Positions 10,871-20,514 of a stretch of 64,000 nt of DNA are shown here, piece after piece. The stretch's first letter is position 1, and each line of letters begins with the position of its first letter. The stretch covers positions 1 to 64,000 of the forward strand of contig NZ_NJAJ01000017.1 of the NCBI RefSeq assembly GCF_002632825.1. Reading direction: 5' to 3'. The notes under the pieces were generated by a model, which saw nothing but the letters and a program-made list of their open reading frames with translations, had not been told where the DNA came from and searched no databases. The translations under genes were made by a program, and so were the position numbers. This DNA is from Xenorhabdus stockiae. Lineage in GTDB: Bacteria > Pseudomonadota > Gammaproteobacteria > Enterobacterales > Enterobacteriaceae.

Positions 10871-10910
10871 ATAAAAGAAGAAGCCCCATAAAGCTAACGC
10901 TTTATGGGGC
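10871..10910 (-). terminator. Terminator of rnpB
   Basis: A 12-bp GC-rich stem (GCCCCATAAAGC with its complement, loop TAAC, at 10883-10910) is followed, reading on the minus strand, by a T-rich tract (10871-10882). It lies 5 bases past the predicted end of RNase P RNA. On the plus strand it follows yhaK without a T-run. Confidence 0.85.
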
Positions 10911-10914
10911 TGAA

Positions 10915-11301
<387 letters not shown>

Positions 11302-11357
11302 GGCGCGGATTATAAGGGGTTTATTTCCTGATGTATAGGAGTTTTCACACATCCCTT

Positions 11358-11375
11358 TATACACAATGGATTTCA
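11358..11375. repeat. 18-base ERIC end remnant supplying the rsmI stop codon
   Basis: Minus-strand TGAAATCCATTGTGTATA is identical to the end of the ERIC element at 54878-55020. Its first three bases are the TGA stop of rsmI. No other ERIC sequence is seen nearby, so this is either a deletion remnant or chance; the exact 18-base match argues for a remnant. Confidence 0.5.
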
Positions 11376-12245
11376 CATTTCAGTTTCATTTTGCTCAATA
11401 GCATGACGATACAGAGCATTTTTCTTCACGCCATGAATCTCAGCAGCCAAAGCCGCAGCTTTCTTCAACGGAAGCTCTTTTTGTAATAATGCCAGTGTCC
11501 GTAATGCTTCAGGCGGGAGACTGTCATCAGCGGGTTTGTGATACCCCTCAACAATCAACACCATTTCTCCCCGACGGCGAGTTTCATCTTCCCTGACCCA
11601 CGCCAGTAATTTCCCCACAGGCATACCCTGAATAGATTCCCATGTTTTCGTCAGCTCTCGCGCCAACACCACATATCGCTCAGCTCCCCAGACTTCAACA
11701 ATATCTTCTAAGCTGTCCAGCAAACGATGAGTGGATTCATAGAAAATCATTGTTCTTGATTCCTGAGCCAAATCACGCAGCGCATCCTGACGCCCTTTGC
11801 TTTTGGCTGGCAGGAAACCTTCATAGCAAAACCGATCTGAAGGCAGACCCGCAGCAGATAATGCCGCAATTGCCGCACAAGGCCCCGGCAACGGAACAAC
11901 ACTAATCCCGGCTTCACGACAGCGGCGGACAAGGTGATAACCCGGATCATTAATTAATGGCGTTCCGGCATCAGAGACGAGCGCAATACTTAAACCTTGT
12001 TGTAATTTCGCAATTAATTGATCTGCTTTCTGCTGTTCATTATGATCATGAAGTGCGAACATGCGCGCATTAATGGCAAAATGTTGAAGTAACAGGCCGG
12101 TATGTCGCGTATCTTCGGCAGCAATCAAATCGACATGTTTAAGAACTTCAAGTGCGCGCTGAGTGATATCCCCCAGATTCCCGATAGGAGTTGGCACAAC
12201 ATACAGCGTAGATGTCGTAACCACTGCTCGATTGGTTTGATTCAT
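11373..12245 (-). CDS. rsmI: 16S rRNA (cytidine-1402-2'-O)-methyltransferase
   Basis: RsmI methylates the ribose of C1402 in the decoding centre of 16S rRNA using S-adenosylmethionine. The 290-residue protein shows the tetrapyrrole-methylase-like fold: [20 protein letters not shown] at the start, [15 protein letters not shown] near residue 40, the SAM loop [16 protein letters not shown] near 95, and [21 protein letters not shown] near 120. It closely matches E. coli RsmI (286 residues). It is divergent from lpoA with only 63 bases between starts, as in E. coli, so the two promoters overlap. Its stop codon falls in an ERIC-like remnant. Confidence 0.96.
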   Translation of the reverse strand: MNQTNRAVVTTSTLYVVPTPIGNLGDITQRALEVLKHVDLIAAEDTRHTGLLLQHFAINARMFALHDHNEQQKADQLIAKLQQGLSIALVSDAGTPLINDPGYHLVRRCREAGISVVPLPGPCAAIAALSAAGLPSDRFCYEGFLPAKSKGRQDALRDLAQESRTMIFYESTHRLLDSLEDIVEVWGAERYVVLARELTKTWESIQGMPVGKLLAWVREDETRRRGEMVLIVEGYHKPADDSLPPEALRTLALLQKELPLKKAAALAAEIHGVKKNALYRHAIEQNETEM

Positions 12246-12308
12246 TGTTTCATCCGAATGACCGATTTAAAATTGAGCATCTTTGAAAAAAACATCACTG
12301 GATACAGT

Positions 12309-14180
12309 ATGCTTCCCTCAATTTTTGTGCGTTTCAAAACTGGTTTAGTCTGCACAGCATTGCTGACAACTATGATTATTGCAGGGTGTACCATGCCTAC
12401 ACCACAAGGGCAACCACCTTCTGAGCCACAAGACAAGATCAGCGCAGAGATTAACCGCTATCAAGCCATTATTGATAATGCAGGCAACCAGCCTTCTCTG
12501 GAAGTCATCCGTGCTTATATTGCACTGGAACCCAATATAGAAAATGAAGCCGCACATCAGCAAAATATTGATGATACTTGGCAGGCCCTGACTCATCTCA
12601 CTGCCCAGCAGCTCAGCGAACTGGTCATTAATGCCAATGAATACACTCTTCAGGGTTGGCTCGACCTGCTCAACGCTTATCAGGCTAATAAGCAGGATGC
12701 GGACAAACTTCGTTCAGCCATTCGGGACTGGCAAATTCGTTATCCGGAAAACCCTGCTGTTCAGAGCTTGCCTTCCCCTCTGAAACAAATGTTACATGTC
12801 ATTCAAGACCGACAGGCCAGTATCGGGCTTTTCCTGCCTTTGAGTGGTCAGGCTAAAGCATTTGGTGATGCGATTCGTCAGGGGTTTCTGGATGCACAAA
12901 AAGGGCTGCCAAAAACTGAACTACCTGTAAGTGCATCAGCTGTAACACCTAGTAGTGCCGTTGATAATACTTCCGTTGATACCGATTCTGTTGACACGAA
13001 TTCTGTTGATAGCAGCATTACCAATGCGGTGGAAGCTGATCAGGCGATCACAACTGATACAGCGGAAACAGATATGGCAGGGCAATTCACCATTAATTCA
13101 GTTCCTGTCAATCATCAAGTGGTGAAAATCTATGATACCGACAGCCAGCCTTTAGCTAATCTGCTGGCACAGGCGGAGCAGGACGGAGTAACACTCGTCG
13201 TTGGCCCTCTGCTGAAACCTCAGGTAGAACAGTTAGTACAGATAAATACGCCGTTAAATATTCTGGCATTGAATAAACCGGATACAACACAACTTCATCC
13301 TAATTTCTGTTACTTCTCCCTGTCACCTGAGGACGAGGCTAAAAGCGCAGCGCAGCATATCTGGCAGCAACAGAAACATAATCCACTGGTATTAGTACCA
13401 CGCTCTGTATTAGGCAGCAGAGTGGCAAATGCCTTCGCAACTGAATGGCAGAAATTAGGGGGTTCCGAAGTATTACAACAATCCTTCGGCACAGTGGCGG
13501 AAATGAGGCAATCCATGAACCGTGGTGTCGGCATCCGTATGTCCGGAACCGCAATTCCGGTCAGCAGTCCCGTTTCTGACGATAATGAAAAGCAATTTGC
13601 CGATACAACAAAAGCCGATAAGCGCTTAGCCGTTGTCACCAGCACATCTCGTGGCCCGGTTGATGCGGTCTATATTGTGGCAACCACCGATGAGCTAACA
13701 CTTATCAAGCCAATGATTGATATGGCAATCAGCTCCCGCAAAAAACCGGCTCTTTATGCCAGCTCACGCAGTAATAAAGCCGATGCAGGCCCGGATTTTC
13801 GTCTGGAAATGGATGGTATGCAGTTCAGCGATGTTCCATTATTGACGGGAGCGAATGTTCCATTGATGAAGCAGGCTGCCAGTAAATTCGGGAATGATTA
13901 CTCTCTGATGCGCCTCTACGCAATGGGAATTGACGCTTGGTCACTGGCTAATCATTTTGCACAACTACAACAAGCCAGCGGTTTCAATATGAATGGCGAA
14001 TCTGGTGAACTCTCTGCCACAAATGATTGTACAATATATCGCCAACTGCCGTGGATGCAATTCAGCAATGGGCGCATTATGCTGGAGAGCCGCATGACAG
14101 AAAATAACGCAATCGGAAATACTGACAACACGCTGAACAGTACTACAGAGAGCTCAGCTACTGACAATCATGCTGGGTAG
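12309..14180 (+). CDS. lpoA: Outer-membrane lipoprotein activator of PBP1A, shortened N-terminal domain
   Basis: LpoA is an outer-membrane lipoprotein that reaches through the periplasm to activate the peptidoglycan synthase PBP1A. ATG 12309 gives MLPSIFVRFK, a hydrophobic segment and lipobox IIAGC with lipidated Cys27. The C-terminal activator domain (ASIGLFLPLSGQAKAFGDAI onward, LVVGPLLKPQVEQL, YASSRSNKADAGPDFRLEMDG) and its Ser/Thr/Asp-rich linker are present as in E. coli. The N-terminal TPR-like domain is reduced: Cys27 is followed after about 40 residues by the segment that aligns near E. coli residue 150, about 85 residues fewer. Total 623 residues against 678. In-frame and otherwise intact. 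Confidence 0.93.
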   Translation: MLPSIFVRFKTGLVCTALLTTMIIAGCTMPTPQGQPPSEPQDKISAEINRYQAIIDNAGNQPSLEVIRAYIALEPNIENEAAHQQNIDDTWQALTHLTAQQLSELVINANEYTLQGWLDLLNAYQANKQDADKLRSAIRDWQIRYPENPAVQSLPSPLKQMLHVIQDRQASIGLFLPLSGQAKAFGDAIRQGFLDAQKGLPKTELPVSASAVTPSSAVDNTSVDTDSVDTNSVDSSITNAVEADQAITTDTAETDMAGQFTINSVPVNHQVVKIYDTDSQPLANLLAQAEQDGVTLVVGPLLKPQVEQLVQINTPLNILALNKPDTTQLHPNFCYFSLSPEDEAKSAAQHIWQQQKHNPLVLVPRSVLGSRVANAFATEWQKLGGSEVLQQSFGTVAEMRQSMNRGVGIRMSGTAIPVSSPVSDDNEKQFADTTKADKRLAVVTSTSRGPVDAVYIVATTDELTLIKPMIDMAISSRKKPALYASSRSNKADAGPDFRLEMDGMQFSDVPLLTGANVPLMKQAASKFGNDYSLMRLYAMGIDAWSLANHFAQLQQASGFNMNGESGELSATNDCTIYRQLPWMQFSNGRIMLESRMTENNAIGNTDNTLNSTTESSATDNHAG

Positions 14181-14240
14181 AGCCTGAATGCAGTAAGTCA
14201 GCCCGATAAATAACATCTTCTTTTGAGTGGTAATTTCAGG

Positions 14241-14630
14241 ATGAAAAAGCCCCGAATTAATCGTTACGCGCAGGGATGCCATTACGAACAGCAGGTTAAA
14301 CAGTTTCTGCAAAAACAGGGTCTTGTGTTTATTGCAGAGAATGTGAAAATTAGTGGTGGAGAAATCGATCTGATCATGCGTGACAAGCAGATCTGGGTTT
14401 TCGTTGAAGTTCGTTTCCGCCAGAATGCACAATATGGTGATGCCATTGCTACAATTACCCAGAGCAAACGCAGAAAGTTATTGCATGCGGCTTCGGTCTG
14501 GCTTTACCAGCATAACGAATCTCTTGATACTGCGGCCTGCCGTTTTGATGTTTGCGCAATTACCGGTCAGAAATTTGAATGGCTGAAAGATGCCTTCAAT
14601 TTAAATGAAAACCTATTTGATAGGTTCTGA
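14241..14630 (+). CDS. yraN: YraN/UPF0102 endonuclease-like protein
   Basis: A 129-residue protein of the UPF0102 (YraN) family, which has a restriction-endonuclease-like fold. The core motif [22 protein letters not shown] (residues about 40-62) contains the E-x-D and E-V-x-x-R residues expected of the nuclease-like active site. The function is unknown, possibly in DNA processing; gene neighbours lpoA and diaA are conserved in enterobacteria. The start is uncertain: ATG 14241 is preceded by a poor ribosome site, and a TTG at 14223 is in frame. It follows lpoA by 60 bases and is likely cotranscribed. Confidence 0.92.
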   Translation: MKKPRINRYAQGCHYEQQVKQFLQKQGLVFIAENVKISGGEIDLIMRDKQIWVFVEVRFRQNAQYGDAIATITQSKRRKLLHAASVWLYQHNESLDTAACRFDVCAITGQKFEWLKDAFNLNENLFDRF

Positions 14631-14668
14631 ATTTCAATAAATATATTATCAATAATATAGGTCATAAC

Positions 14669-15259
14669 GTGCTGGATAGAATTAAAGTCTGCTTTACAGA
14701 AAGTATTCAAACGCAAATCGCAGCAGCAGAGGCATTACCGGACGCCATTTCACGCGCCGCAATGATGATGGTTCAATCACTGCTGAATGGCAACAAGATC
14801 CTGTGCTGTGGCAATGGCGGGTCCGCCGCAACAGCACAGCGTTTTGCCGCCAGTATGATAAATAGATTTGAAACAGAGCGGCCAAGTCTGCCAGCATTGT
14901 CGCTGAATGCTGATAATGTTGTTATCACTGCCATCGCCGGCAGCAGGCAGCCGGAAGAAATCTACGCTAAGCAGGTCCGGGCGCTGGGGCAGGCCGGAGA
15001 TGTTCTGCTGGCTATTTCTACGCATGGTAACAGCCGGGCTATCATTAAAGCCGTAGAAGCAGCCGTTACCCGCGATATGACCATTGTTGCACTGACAGGT
15101 TTCGATGGCGGTGAGTTAGCAGGGTTACTGGGACCACAGGATGTGGAAATCCGTATTCCTTCCCATCACAGTGTCAGGATTCAGGAAGTCCATATGCTGA
15201 CAATCAACTGTCTGTGTGACTTAATCGACAATACTTTATTTCCTCATCAGGATGACTAA
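14669..15259 (+). CDS. diaA: DnaA initiator-associating protein DiaA
   Basis: DiaA is a SIS-domain protein that binds several DnaA molecules as a homotetramer and promotes timely initiation at oriC. The 196-residue length equals E. coli DiaA. Visible features are the N-terminal helix [18 protein letters not shown], the SIS signature [19 protein letters not shown] (residues 46-64) and [15 protein letters not shown] (about 111-125), and the C-terminal [14 protein letters not shown] tail. The start codon is GTG at 14669. It lies 38 bases after yraN and 11 bases before dolP, suggesting one transcript from lpoA or yraN to dolP. Confidence 0.95.
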   Translation: MLDRIKVCFTESIQTQIAAAEALPDAISRAAMMMVQSLLNGNKILCCGNGGSAATAQRFAASMINRFETERPSLPALSLNADNVVITAIAGSRQPEEIYAKQVRALGQAGDVLLAISTHGNSRAIIKAVEAAVTRDMTIVALTGFDGGELAGLLGPQDVEIRIPSHHSVRIQEVHMLTINCLCDLIDNTLFPHQDD

Positions 15260-15270
15260 GGAGCCAAATA

Positions 15271-15846
15271 ATGCGGTTACTCTCTCTATTACTGGTATTT
15301 TGCAGCACAATGTTACTACAGGGATGTATTGGTGCAGCCCTTGTAGGCTCTGCAGCAATTGCGACCAAAGCAGGCACAGATCCACGATCGGTCGGGCAAC
15401 AAGTGGACGATACGACTCTGGAAGCTCGTGTCAGTAATGCCATAAGCAAAGATCCACAAATTAAGTCTCAGACCCGTATCGTAACGACGGTTTATCAGGG
15501 AAAGGTTTTGTTAACCGGGCAAAGCCCTGATATGCAGCTGGCAGAGCGGGCAAAACAGATAGCGTCAAAAACTGAAGGTGTCAGTGTGGTCTATAACGAA
15601 ATCAGACAAGGGAAGCCCGTTTCTCTCGGTACTGCATCAGTGGATGCCTGGCTGACAACGAAAGTACGTTCAAAAATTCTGGCCAGTGATGCTGTGAAGT
15701 CATCAAATATCAAAGTGGTGACTGAAAATGGAGAAGTCTTTTTATTCGGGATTGTGACCAAACAGGAAGGCGCTGATGCGGCGAAAATTGCCAGTGAAAC
15801 TGATGGCATTAAACGTGTAACCACCGCATTTACTTATCTCGACTAA
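15271..15846 (+). CDS. dolP: Outer-membrane lipoprotein DolP (two BON domains)
   Basis: DolP (YraP) is an outer-membrane lipoprotein that binds anionic phospholipid, supports the BAM complex and localises to division sites; in E. coli it belongs to the sigma-E regulon. The 191-residue protein has a signal peptide ending in lipobox LLQGC (Cys19), then two BON domains (about residues 45-115 and 120-190); the second contains the EVFLFGIVTKQEGADAAKIA pattern. Length equals E. coli DolP. It follows diaA by 11 bases with GGAG before the ATG, and its neighbour lpoA also acts at the outer membrane. Confidence 0.95.
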   Translation: MRLLSLLLVFCSTMLLQGCIGAALVGSAAIATKAGTDPRSVGQQVDDTTLEARVSNAISKDPQIKSQTRIVTTVYQGKVLLTGQSPDMQLAERAKQIASKTEGVSVVYNEIRQGKPVSLGTASVDAWLTTKVRSKILASDAVKSSNIKVVTENGEVFLFGIVTKQEGADAAKIASETDGIKRVTTAFTYLD

Positions 15847-15947
15847 CCGCCGGGTTATTTTTACAAGCAGGTCAGCATAAAAACAGGGCTGCTCTGCTTG
15901 TACTTCGATATGCACCGTCTTTCCAGCAATACCACAACACGATATCT

Positions 15948-16658
15948 TCAGTTTATTTGAGTCAGAAAATGCTTCCCTCCCAATAACTGCATTTGACGTA
16001 ATATCCATTGCTGGCGTTGCAGCACATAGGCAGAAGGTGCATCAACCCGGTAGCGTATCGGATTAGGTAATACTGCCGCCAGAAGAGCCGCTTCAGAAGC
16101 AGTCAGACGACTGGCTGGTTTACCGAAATAGTGCCGGGAAGCGACTTCCACACCAAAAATTCCTCTGCCAAATTCAGCAATATTCAGATAGATAGTTAGA
16201 ATACGTTTTTTTGACCACACCAGTTCCAGAACCATTGCCATTCCCGCCTCCAGACCTTTCCTTACCCAACTGCGCCCTTCCCACAGGAATAAATTCTTGG
16301 CGGTTTGCTGAGTAATGGTGGAACCACCACGTATCCGTTTCTGATCTTTTTTATTATGTTCCACTGCCATTTTTATCGCAGAAAAATCAAATCCCCAGTG
16401 TTCCGGAAATCGTTGATCCTCGGCAGCAATCACGGCTAATGCTATATAAGGTGAAATTTGATCTTGGTCCACCCAAATAGAGCGAGAAACATAAGATAAA
16501 TTAATTGAGATTAACGCATCTACCTGTCTTTCCAGCATCACCATAGAAAACGGCACTGGCAGAAATGAAAATGTGATTACAGCAACAAACCATAAAAGAG
16601 TGATCGCAAGCACAATTTTCTTCAACCAGCGCCATAATATTGAAAAAGGATTTCTCAT
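15948..16658 (-). CDS. mtgA: Monofunctional peptidoglycan glycosyltransferase
   Basis: MtgA polymerises lipid II into glycan strands on the periplasmic side of the inner membrane without transpeptidase activity. The 236-residue protein has one N-terminal membrane helix (about residues 12-34) and a GT51 domain with the catalytic-glutamate motif [13 protein letters not shown], the second conserved block [16 protein letters not shown], and [22 protein letters not shown] followed by YLNIAEFG. An upstream TTG at 16670 is an alternative start, overlapping elbB; the ATG 16658 lies 4 bases after the elbB stop. Gene order elbB-mtgA is that of E. coli. Confidence 0.95.
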   Translation of the reverse strand: MRNPFSILWRWLKKIVLAITLLWFVAVITFSFLPVPFSMVMLERQVDALISINLSYVSRSIWVDQDQISPYIALAVIAAEDQRFPEHWGFDFSAIKMAVEHNKKDQKRIRGGSTITQQTAKNLFLWEGRSWVRKGLEAGMAMVLELVWSKKRILTIYLNIAEFGRGIFGVEVASRHYFGKPASRLTASEAALLAAVLPNPIRYRVDAPSAYVLQRQQWILRQMQLLGGKHFLTQIN

Positions 16659-16662
16659 CCTA

Positions 16663-17316
16663 TTACTCAATCATTTCCAATATTTTTCTGACTAATTTAT
16701 CGATCCCTATTTCAGCCTCAGACAAGGATTGAGCCAGCATATATGCTGGGGTTGTTACAATTTTGTTTTCAAAATCAATAACAATGTCGTCAACCGGACA
16801 TTCAACATGAATCCCGCCCATTTTCTCTATCTGTGATACCGTTTCAGGATCATTACCTATAGTGACTTTTATCGATTCGCCTAATATTTTAGGCACCATC
16901 ACAGGAGCAATACACATAAACCCCATTGGCTTACCTTTTTTGTGCATATCCTGAACAATACTAAAAAATTCTTTATTTATTTCACACTCAAATCCTTTAA
17001 ATGCGAAATTACTTAAATTTTTAGCTGCGCCAAAACCTCCGGGAACGATAAGTGCATCCAATGTATCGGCATTAATTTCAGATAATGGCTGAATATTACC
17101 TCTTGTTATGCGGGATGATTCTTCCATTATGTGACGTATTTCTTGTTTTTCCTCTCCATTAAGATGATTAATTACATGATGTTGTGACTCATCTGGAGAA
17201 AAAAAAGACACTTCAGCGCCTAAACGGCTCAAAGAGAGCATAGTTAGGACTGATTCATGGATTTCACTCCCGTCATAGACCCCACATCCACTTAATATCA
17301 CTGCAACAGATTTCAT
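16663..17316 (-). CDS. elbB: DJ-1/PfpI-family glyoxalase ElbB
   Basis: ElbB is a DJ-1/PfpI-superfamily protein with weak glyoxalase activity in E. coli, earlier named for enhancing isoprenoid production. The 217-residue length equals E. coli ElbB. Motifs are [18 protein letters not shown] at the start, [17 protein letters not shown] near residue 90, and [14 protein letters not shown], containing the nucleophile-elbow cysteine, near 135. ATG 17316 is chosen because GGAG lies 6 bases upstream; another in-frame ATG 12 bases upstream contains that ribosome site. It precedes mtgA with a 4-base gap and lies head-to-head with arcZ. Confidence 0.94.
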   Translation of the reverse strand: MKSVAVILSGCGVYDGSEIHESVLTMLSLSRLGAEVSFFSPDESQHHVINHLNGEEKQEIRHIMEESSRITRGNIQPLSEINADTLDALIVPGGFGAAKNLSNFAFKGFECEINKEFFSIVQDMHKKGKPMGFMCIAPVMVPKILGESIKVTIGNDPETVSQIEKMGGIHVECPVDDIVIDFENKIVTTPAYMLAQSLSEAEIGIDKLVRKILEMIE

Positions 17317-17397
17317 ATTTATCTCCATTTGTAGTAGATTAATGCTTAACCCCTTAGAGGGTTAAACACCAATCTTCATCACAGATTTTAATGAATC

Positions 17398-17428
17398 TTG
17401 TAACAAAAAATCTTATCTTTGCTATGTT
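17398..17428 (+). promoter_or_regulatory. Promoter of the sRNA gene arcZ
   Basis: An extended -10 element TGCTATGTT (hexamer 17423-17428) has a TTGTAA -35-like sequence at 17398-17403 with a 19-base spacer. It places the start near G17436, which gives an RNA starting GUGUUCUG, like GUGCGGCC in E. coli ArcZ. TTAA-rich motifs at 17338-17365 could bind ArcA, which represses arcZ in E. coli. Confidence 0.5.
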
Positions 17429-17435
17429 GGTACTT

Positions 17436-17562
17436 GTGTTCTGTGTGAAAGAATTCTCAAATTACTCGCGCCTAAAAAAAATCTTAGATTAGCGGGTAAA
17501 CAAGTTTCCCTGGTGTTGGCGCAGTATTCGCGCACCCCAACTTCGGTTGGGGTTATTTTTTT
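17436..17562 (+). ncRNA. arcZ: Hfq-dependent small RNA ArcZ
   Basis: ArcZ is an Hfq-binding sRNA that in E. coli activates rpoS and represses many mRNAs, and in Photorhabdus and Xenorhabdus has been shown to act on hexA and so on specialised metabolism and symbiosis. The processed 3' part is preserved: TTTCCCTGGTGTTGGCGCAG (17492-17511), continuing TATTCGCGCACCCC, then terminator stem ACCCCAACTTCGGTTGGGGT with a 7-base T-run ending at 17562. The 5' part differs from E. coli. It lies between elbB and arcB, on the strand opposite to both; its terminator overlaps the arcB stop codon by 10 bases. Length about 127 bases (121 in E. coli). Confidence 0.93.
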
Positions 17563-19892
17563 GTAGCGCCCGTTAACCAGTTTCTTAATGTTTCCGTATC
17601 ATTTTTCCATTCCAGATTTAACTCATCTACCCACTCTTGTACGTTATCCCACCACGCGGGTAAATCCGGTGACTGGATCTGCTGTGCTAACTGTTGCAGA
17701 TGACGTAATCCGACAGAGCCAGCAGCGCCTTTAATTTTATGAGCCTCTTCTACAATCCCTTTTTGGTCTCTCGCCGTCATATTTGAGTCCAATAGGGCAA
17801 GGTAGCCTGGCATCATGTCCTCAAAAATGGTCAGGTTATCGATGACCATTTGCGGCCCGACCAAATCGATATACTGGTTAAGCATCTCAGTATCGAGTAA
17901 CTCTTCCTCTTTCTTCGGCTCAATGAATTCCGGTAATACAGTTCCAGCCTCCGTTGACTTACCCCAGAATTTTTCCATTACCGCAGTCAGTTCCTTAACA
18001 GAAAGCGGCTTACTGAGTACTTCATCCATGCCTGCATCAAGATATTCTTTTTTATCTTTCAATACATTGGCAGTCAGAGCGATCAGAGGAGGAAGCGTGT
18101 GATTCGGGTAACGTTGATGTAATTCGCGGGCAACATCCAGACCCGTCATATCCGGTAACTGAATATCAAGCAGCACCAGATCATATTCATCAGGATCAAA
18201 CATATCCAGAGCATCGCCGCCAGTCATGGCCACATCCACACTATTACCCAGTTTCTCCAGAACAGAACGGGCAACAATCACATTCAGTTCAATATCCTCA
18301 ACCAATAGAATATTCAGGGCTGGTAATGGCAATGCGTCTTCTTCTTCCGTCCCTTCCGGGTTTTCATCAATCGCAGGAGCGATGATAGATAAAGTAAAAC
18401 AAGAGCCTTTTCCGACTATACTATTAACTGTGATATCGCCACCCATAGCCTGTGCAAGCCGTTTCGATACTGCCAGGCCGATCCCTGTTCCTGTTGCCGG
18501 ACGACCACCAGCACTGTCTCTGACCTGATAATACATGGCGAAGATTTTTTCTAATTCATCAGCCGGGATGCCAATACCAGAATCAGTCACTTCAAACAGC
18601 AGGCGATCCCCTTTTTCACGCCAGATACGAACTTTGATCTCCCCTTTCTGGGAAAACTTCACCGCATTACCAATTAAATTCCATAGGATCTGGCGCAGGC
18701 GGGTTCCATCAGCCAATATTCTGGCCGGTAGTGGCAGCTCAGGTTCCAATACAAAACGGATACCTTTTGGCTGCGCCAGTAATCCGGATATGTTCTCCAA
18801 ATCCGCTATAAAACTGGTAAAATCAATGGGCTGGCTGTCGAGCTGGACTTTTCGGCGTTCAATCTTATCCAACTCAATGATGTCATTGAAAATATTACCC
18901 AACGTGATTGCGCTGACATGTATTGTTTTCAGGTAGTTGCCCTGTTCTGGTGTCAGGTTAGTATCCATCAGAATACGGCTTAAACCGACAATGCCATTTA
19001 AAGGCGTACGAAGCTCATGGCTAATCGTAGAGATAAAAGTAGTTTTGTCCCTGCTGGCATTCTCCAGTGCATCCTGATAGCGTTTACGCTCGGTTATATC
19101 GCGACCGAATCCCATCAGACCATGCCTCTTGCCGATACGATCATAAAAAGGCACTTTTCTCAGCTCAAAACAGGACTTTCGCCCATCAGGATAAACCAGC
19201 CACTGCTCATAGGTCAGTGAGACATTGTGCCGAAAAACTTTTTCATCCGTCTCCATTACCTTGTTGGCAATTTCTTTATCGTAGACTTCTGTCGGTGTCA
19301 GGCCAATCAGCTGCTTTTCACTTTTACCGGTCAGCAACTCCATTGCGCGGTTACAACCGGAAAATTCATTGTCTTCGTTGCGGTAATAAACCAGATCAGG
19401 CGAAGCATCAAGAAACGAACGTAACAGAACGGATTGTTGTTCAAGTTCAATCTGTGTTTTTTCACGATGCTCCATTTCTAATTTCAATTTATCCAGCAGA
19501 ACCAGATGCGCCTGTTCCGCTTTTTCTCTTTCACTGATTTCCTGATTCAGTTGGGTAATATTGTCTTTTAGCTGTTGATTCAGTTTGGCATCACGCTGGC
19601 GCATTTCCTCCAGCTTTGCCACCAGACTGGATAAACGCTGGCGTGACTCTTCTAGCTGTTCCACAACAATAGAGAGAAAATAGACAGCCCATGGTGTAAT
19701 TAATAAACCAAAGAAAATAGAACGGATTAAATCAATACGCTGCACTTCCCCATGCAAGACGAAAGTGACGGCCATTTGCATCGTCATTGCCAGAATTACC
19801 AGAACAGACGCCAGTAGTAATGAAAAACGCACAAGCCCGAGTTTCATCATTAAATCAACGTAATATTGGGCAAGCCCCCTGATAAACTTCAT
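17553..19892 (-). CDS. arcB: Aerobic respiration control hybrid sensor kinase ArcB
   Basis: ArcB is an inner-membrane tripartite kinase that senses quinone redox state and phosphorylates ArcA. The 779-residue protein has two N-terminal membrane helices (about 23-47 and 58-77), a coiled coil, a PAS domain with the redox cysteines Cys180 and Cys241, the kinase core with His292 in FISTISHELRTPLNG, a receiver domain with Asp576 in LVLLDIQLPDMTG, and an HPt domain with His718 in EAHKIKGAAGSVG. Numbering agrees with E. coli at these sites. ATG 19892 has GGAG 7 bases upstream. The stop codon lies inside the terminator of the antisense-oriented arcZ. Confidence 0.97.
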   Translation of the reverse strand: MKFIRGLAQYYVDLMMKLGLVRFSLLLASVLVILAMTMQMAVTFVLHGEVQRIDLIRSIFFGLLITPWAVYFLSIVVEQLEESRQRLSSLVAKLEEMRQRDAKLNQQLKDNITQLNQEISEREKAEQAHLVLLDKLKLEMEHREKTQIELEQQSVLLRSFLDASPDLVYYRNEDNEFSGCNRAMELLTGKSEKQLIGLTPTEVYDKEIANKVMETDEKVFRHNVSLTYEQWLVYPDGRKSCFELRKVPFYDRIGKRHGLMGFGRDITERKRYQDALENASRDKTTFISTISHELRTPLNGIVGLSRILMDTNLTPEQGNYLKTIHVSAITLGNIFNDIIELDKIERRKVQLDSQPIDFTSFIADLENISGLLAQPKGIRFVLEPELPLPARILADGTRLRQILWNLIGNAVKFSQKGEIKVRIWREKGDRLLFEVTDSGIGIPADELEKIFAMYYQVRDSAGGRPATGTGIGLAVSKRLAQAMGGDITVNSIVGKGSCFTLSIIAPAIDENPEGTEEEDALPLPALNILLVEDIELNVIVARSVLEKLGNSVDVAMTGGDALDMFDPDEYDLVLLDIQLPDMTGLDVARELHQRYPNHTLPPLIALTANVLKDKKEYLDAGMDEVLSKPLSVKELTAVMEKFWGKSTEAGTVLPEFIEPKKEEELLDTEMLNQYIDLVGPQMVIDNLTIFEDMMPGYLALLDSNMTARDQKGIVEEAHKIKGAAGSVGLRHLQQLAQQIQSPDLPAWWDNVQEWVDELNLEWKNDTETLRNWLTGATKK

Positions 19893-20177
19893 AACAGCTC
19901 CAAGTAAAATCACCAGATTGCATCATAGCTTAAAAAAAGCCTGACTTCGTTAGGGGATATTATTTCCAATTCCCAAAAAGAATAAAAAAGCATAAAAACA
20001 GAATAATAAATCAATTCTGAATTTAATTACCCACAAAAGATTAAAAAACAAACAATAATTTATACTTAACAAACATAAAATACATAACTACATTCTTAAA
20101 AAAGCAATAAAAAAAGATTAATAAACCAATAAAACACAATTTTAAAGCACATTTAAAACGCACTTTAGGTGTAGAAT

Positions 20178-20193
20178 GGTGATATAAATCACA
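20178..20193. promoter_or_regulatory. CRP-like site upstream of gltB
   Basis: GGTGATATAAATCACA matches the CRP consensus TGTGA-N6-TCACA in nine of ten positions, and GTGAT-N4-ATCAC also resembles an FNR site. It lies 110 bases before the -35 element of the gltB promoter. CRP binding at gltB is known in E. coli; here it is inferred. Confidence 0.45.
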
Positions 20194-20302
20194 TCATATC
20201 CAAGTCATGACACAGGTCACAAAACGGATTATTAACGAATATATTACATATATTCAATTAATTAACCTCATCATCATGGCTAAAAACACCTTTAGACACA
20301 AT

Positions 20303-20331
20303 TTGACCTACTTTATTTTTCTCGCTAAGTT
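20303..20331 (+). promoter_or_regulatory. Sigma-70 promoter of gltBD
   Basis: TTGACC (20303-20308) and TAAGTT (20326-20331) are separated by exactly 17 bases. Transcription from here would start near 20338 and give a leader of about 220 bases before the gltB ATG. It is the best -35/-10 pair in the region. Confidence 0.55.
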
Positions 20332-20500
20332 GGGAATTCACTGAAAATCACCTGCTAGTTTTTTAGCTAGCTCATATTTATGCAGTACCCTTATACAGAA
20401 ACACAACATCATTTTGCTGTCTGTTATTAGCGGTAAATGGTACTGCCGATAAGACAAGCAATATTTGACTGAGGGCGCAATTCAGACGCCTGTAGAAATA

Positions 20501-20514
20501 ATGATTTATATCAT
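20501..20514. promoter_or_regulatory. Palindrome in gltB leader resembling the upstream CRP/FNR-like site
   Basis: ATGATTTATATCAT is a near-perfect palindrome; its reverse complement ATGATATAAATCAT shares TGATATAAATCA with the site at 20178-20193. It lies in the transcribed leader, 45 bases before gltB. Its relation to the upstream site is a sequence observation; a regulatory role is inference. Confidence 0.3.

Noticed and set aside
12940-13110. Ser/Thr/Asp-rich stretch in LpoA, first taken for an insertion
   Set aside because: E. coli LpoA has a low-complexity segment at the same place, so it is a normal linker.
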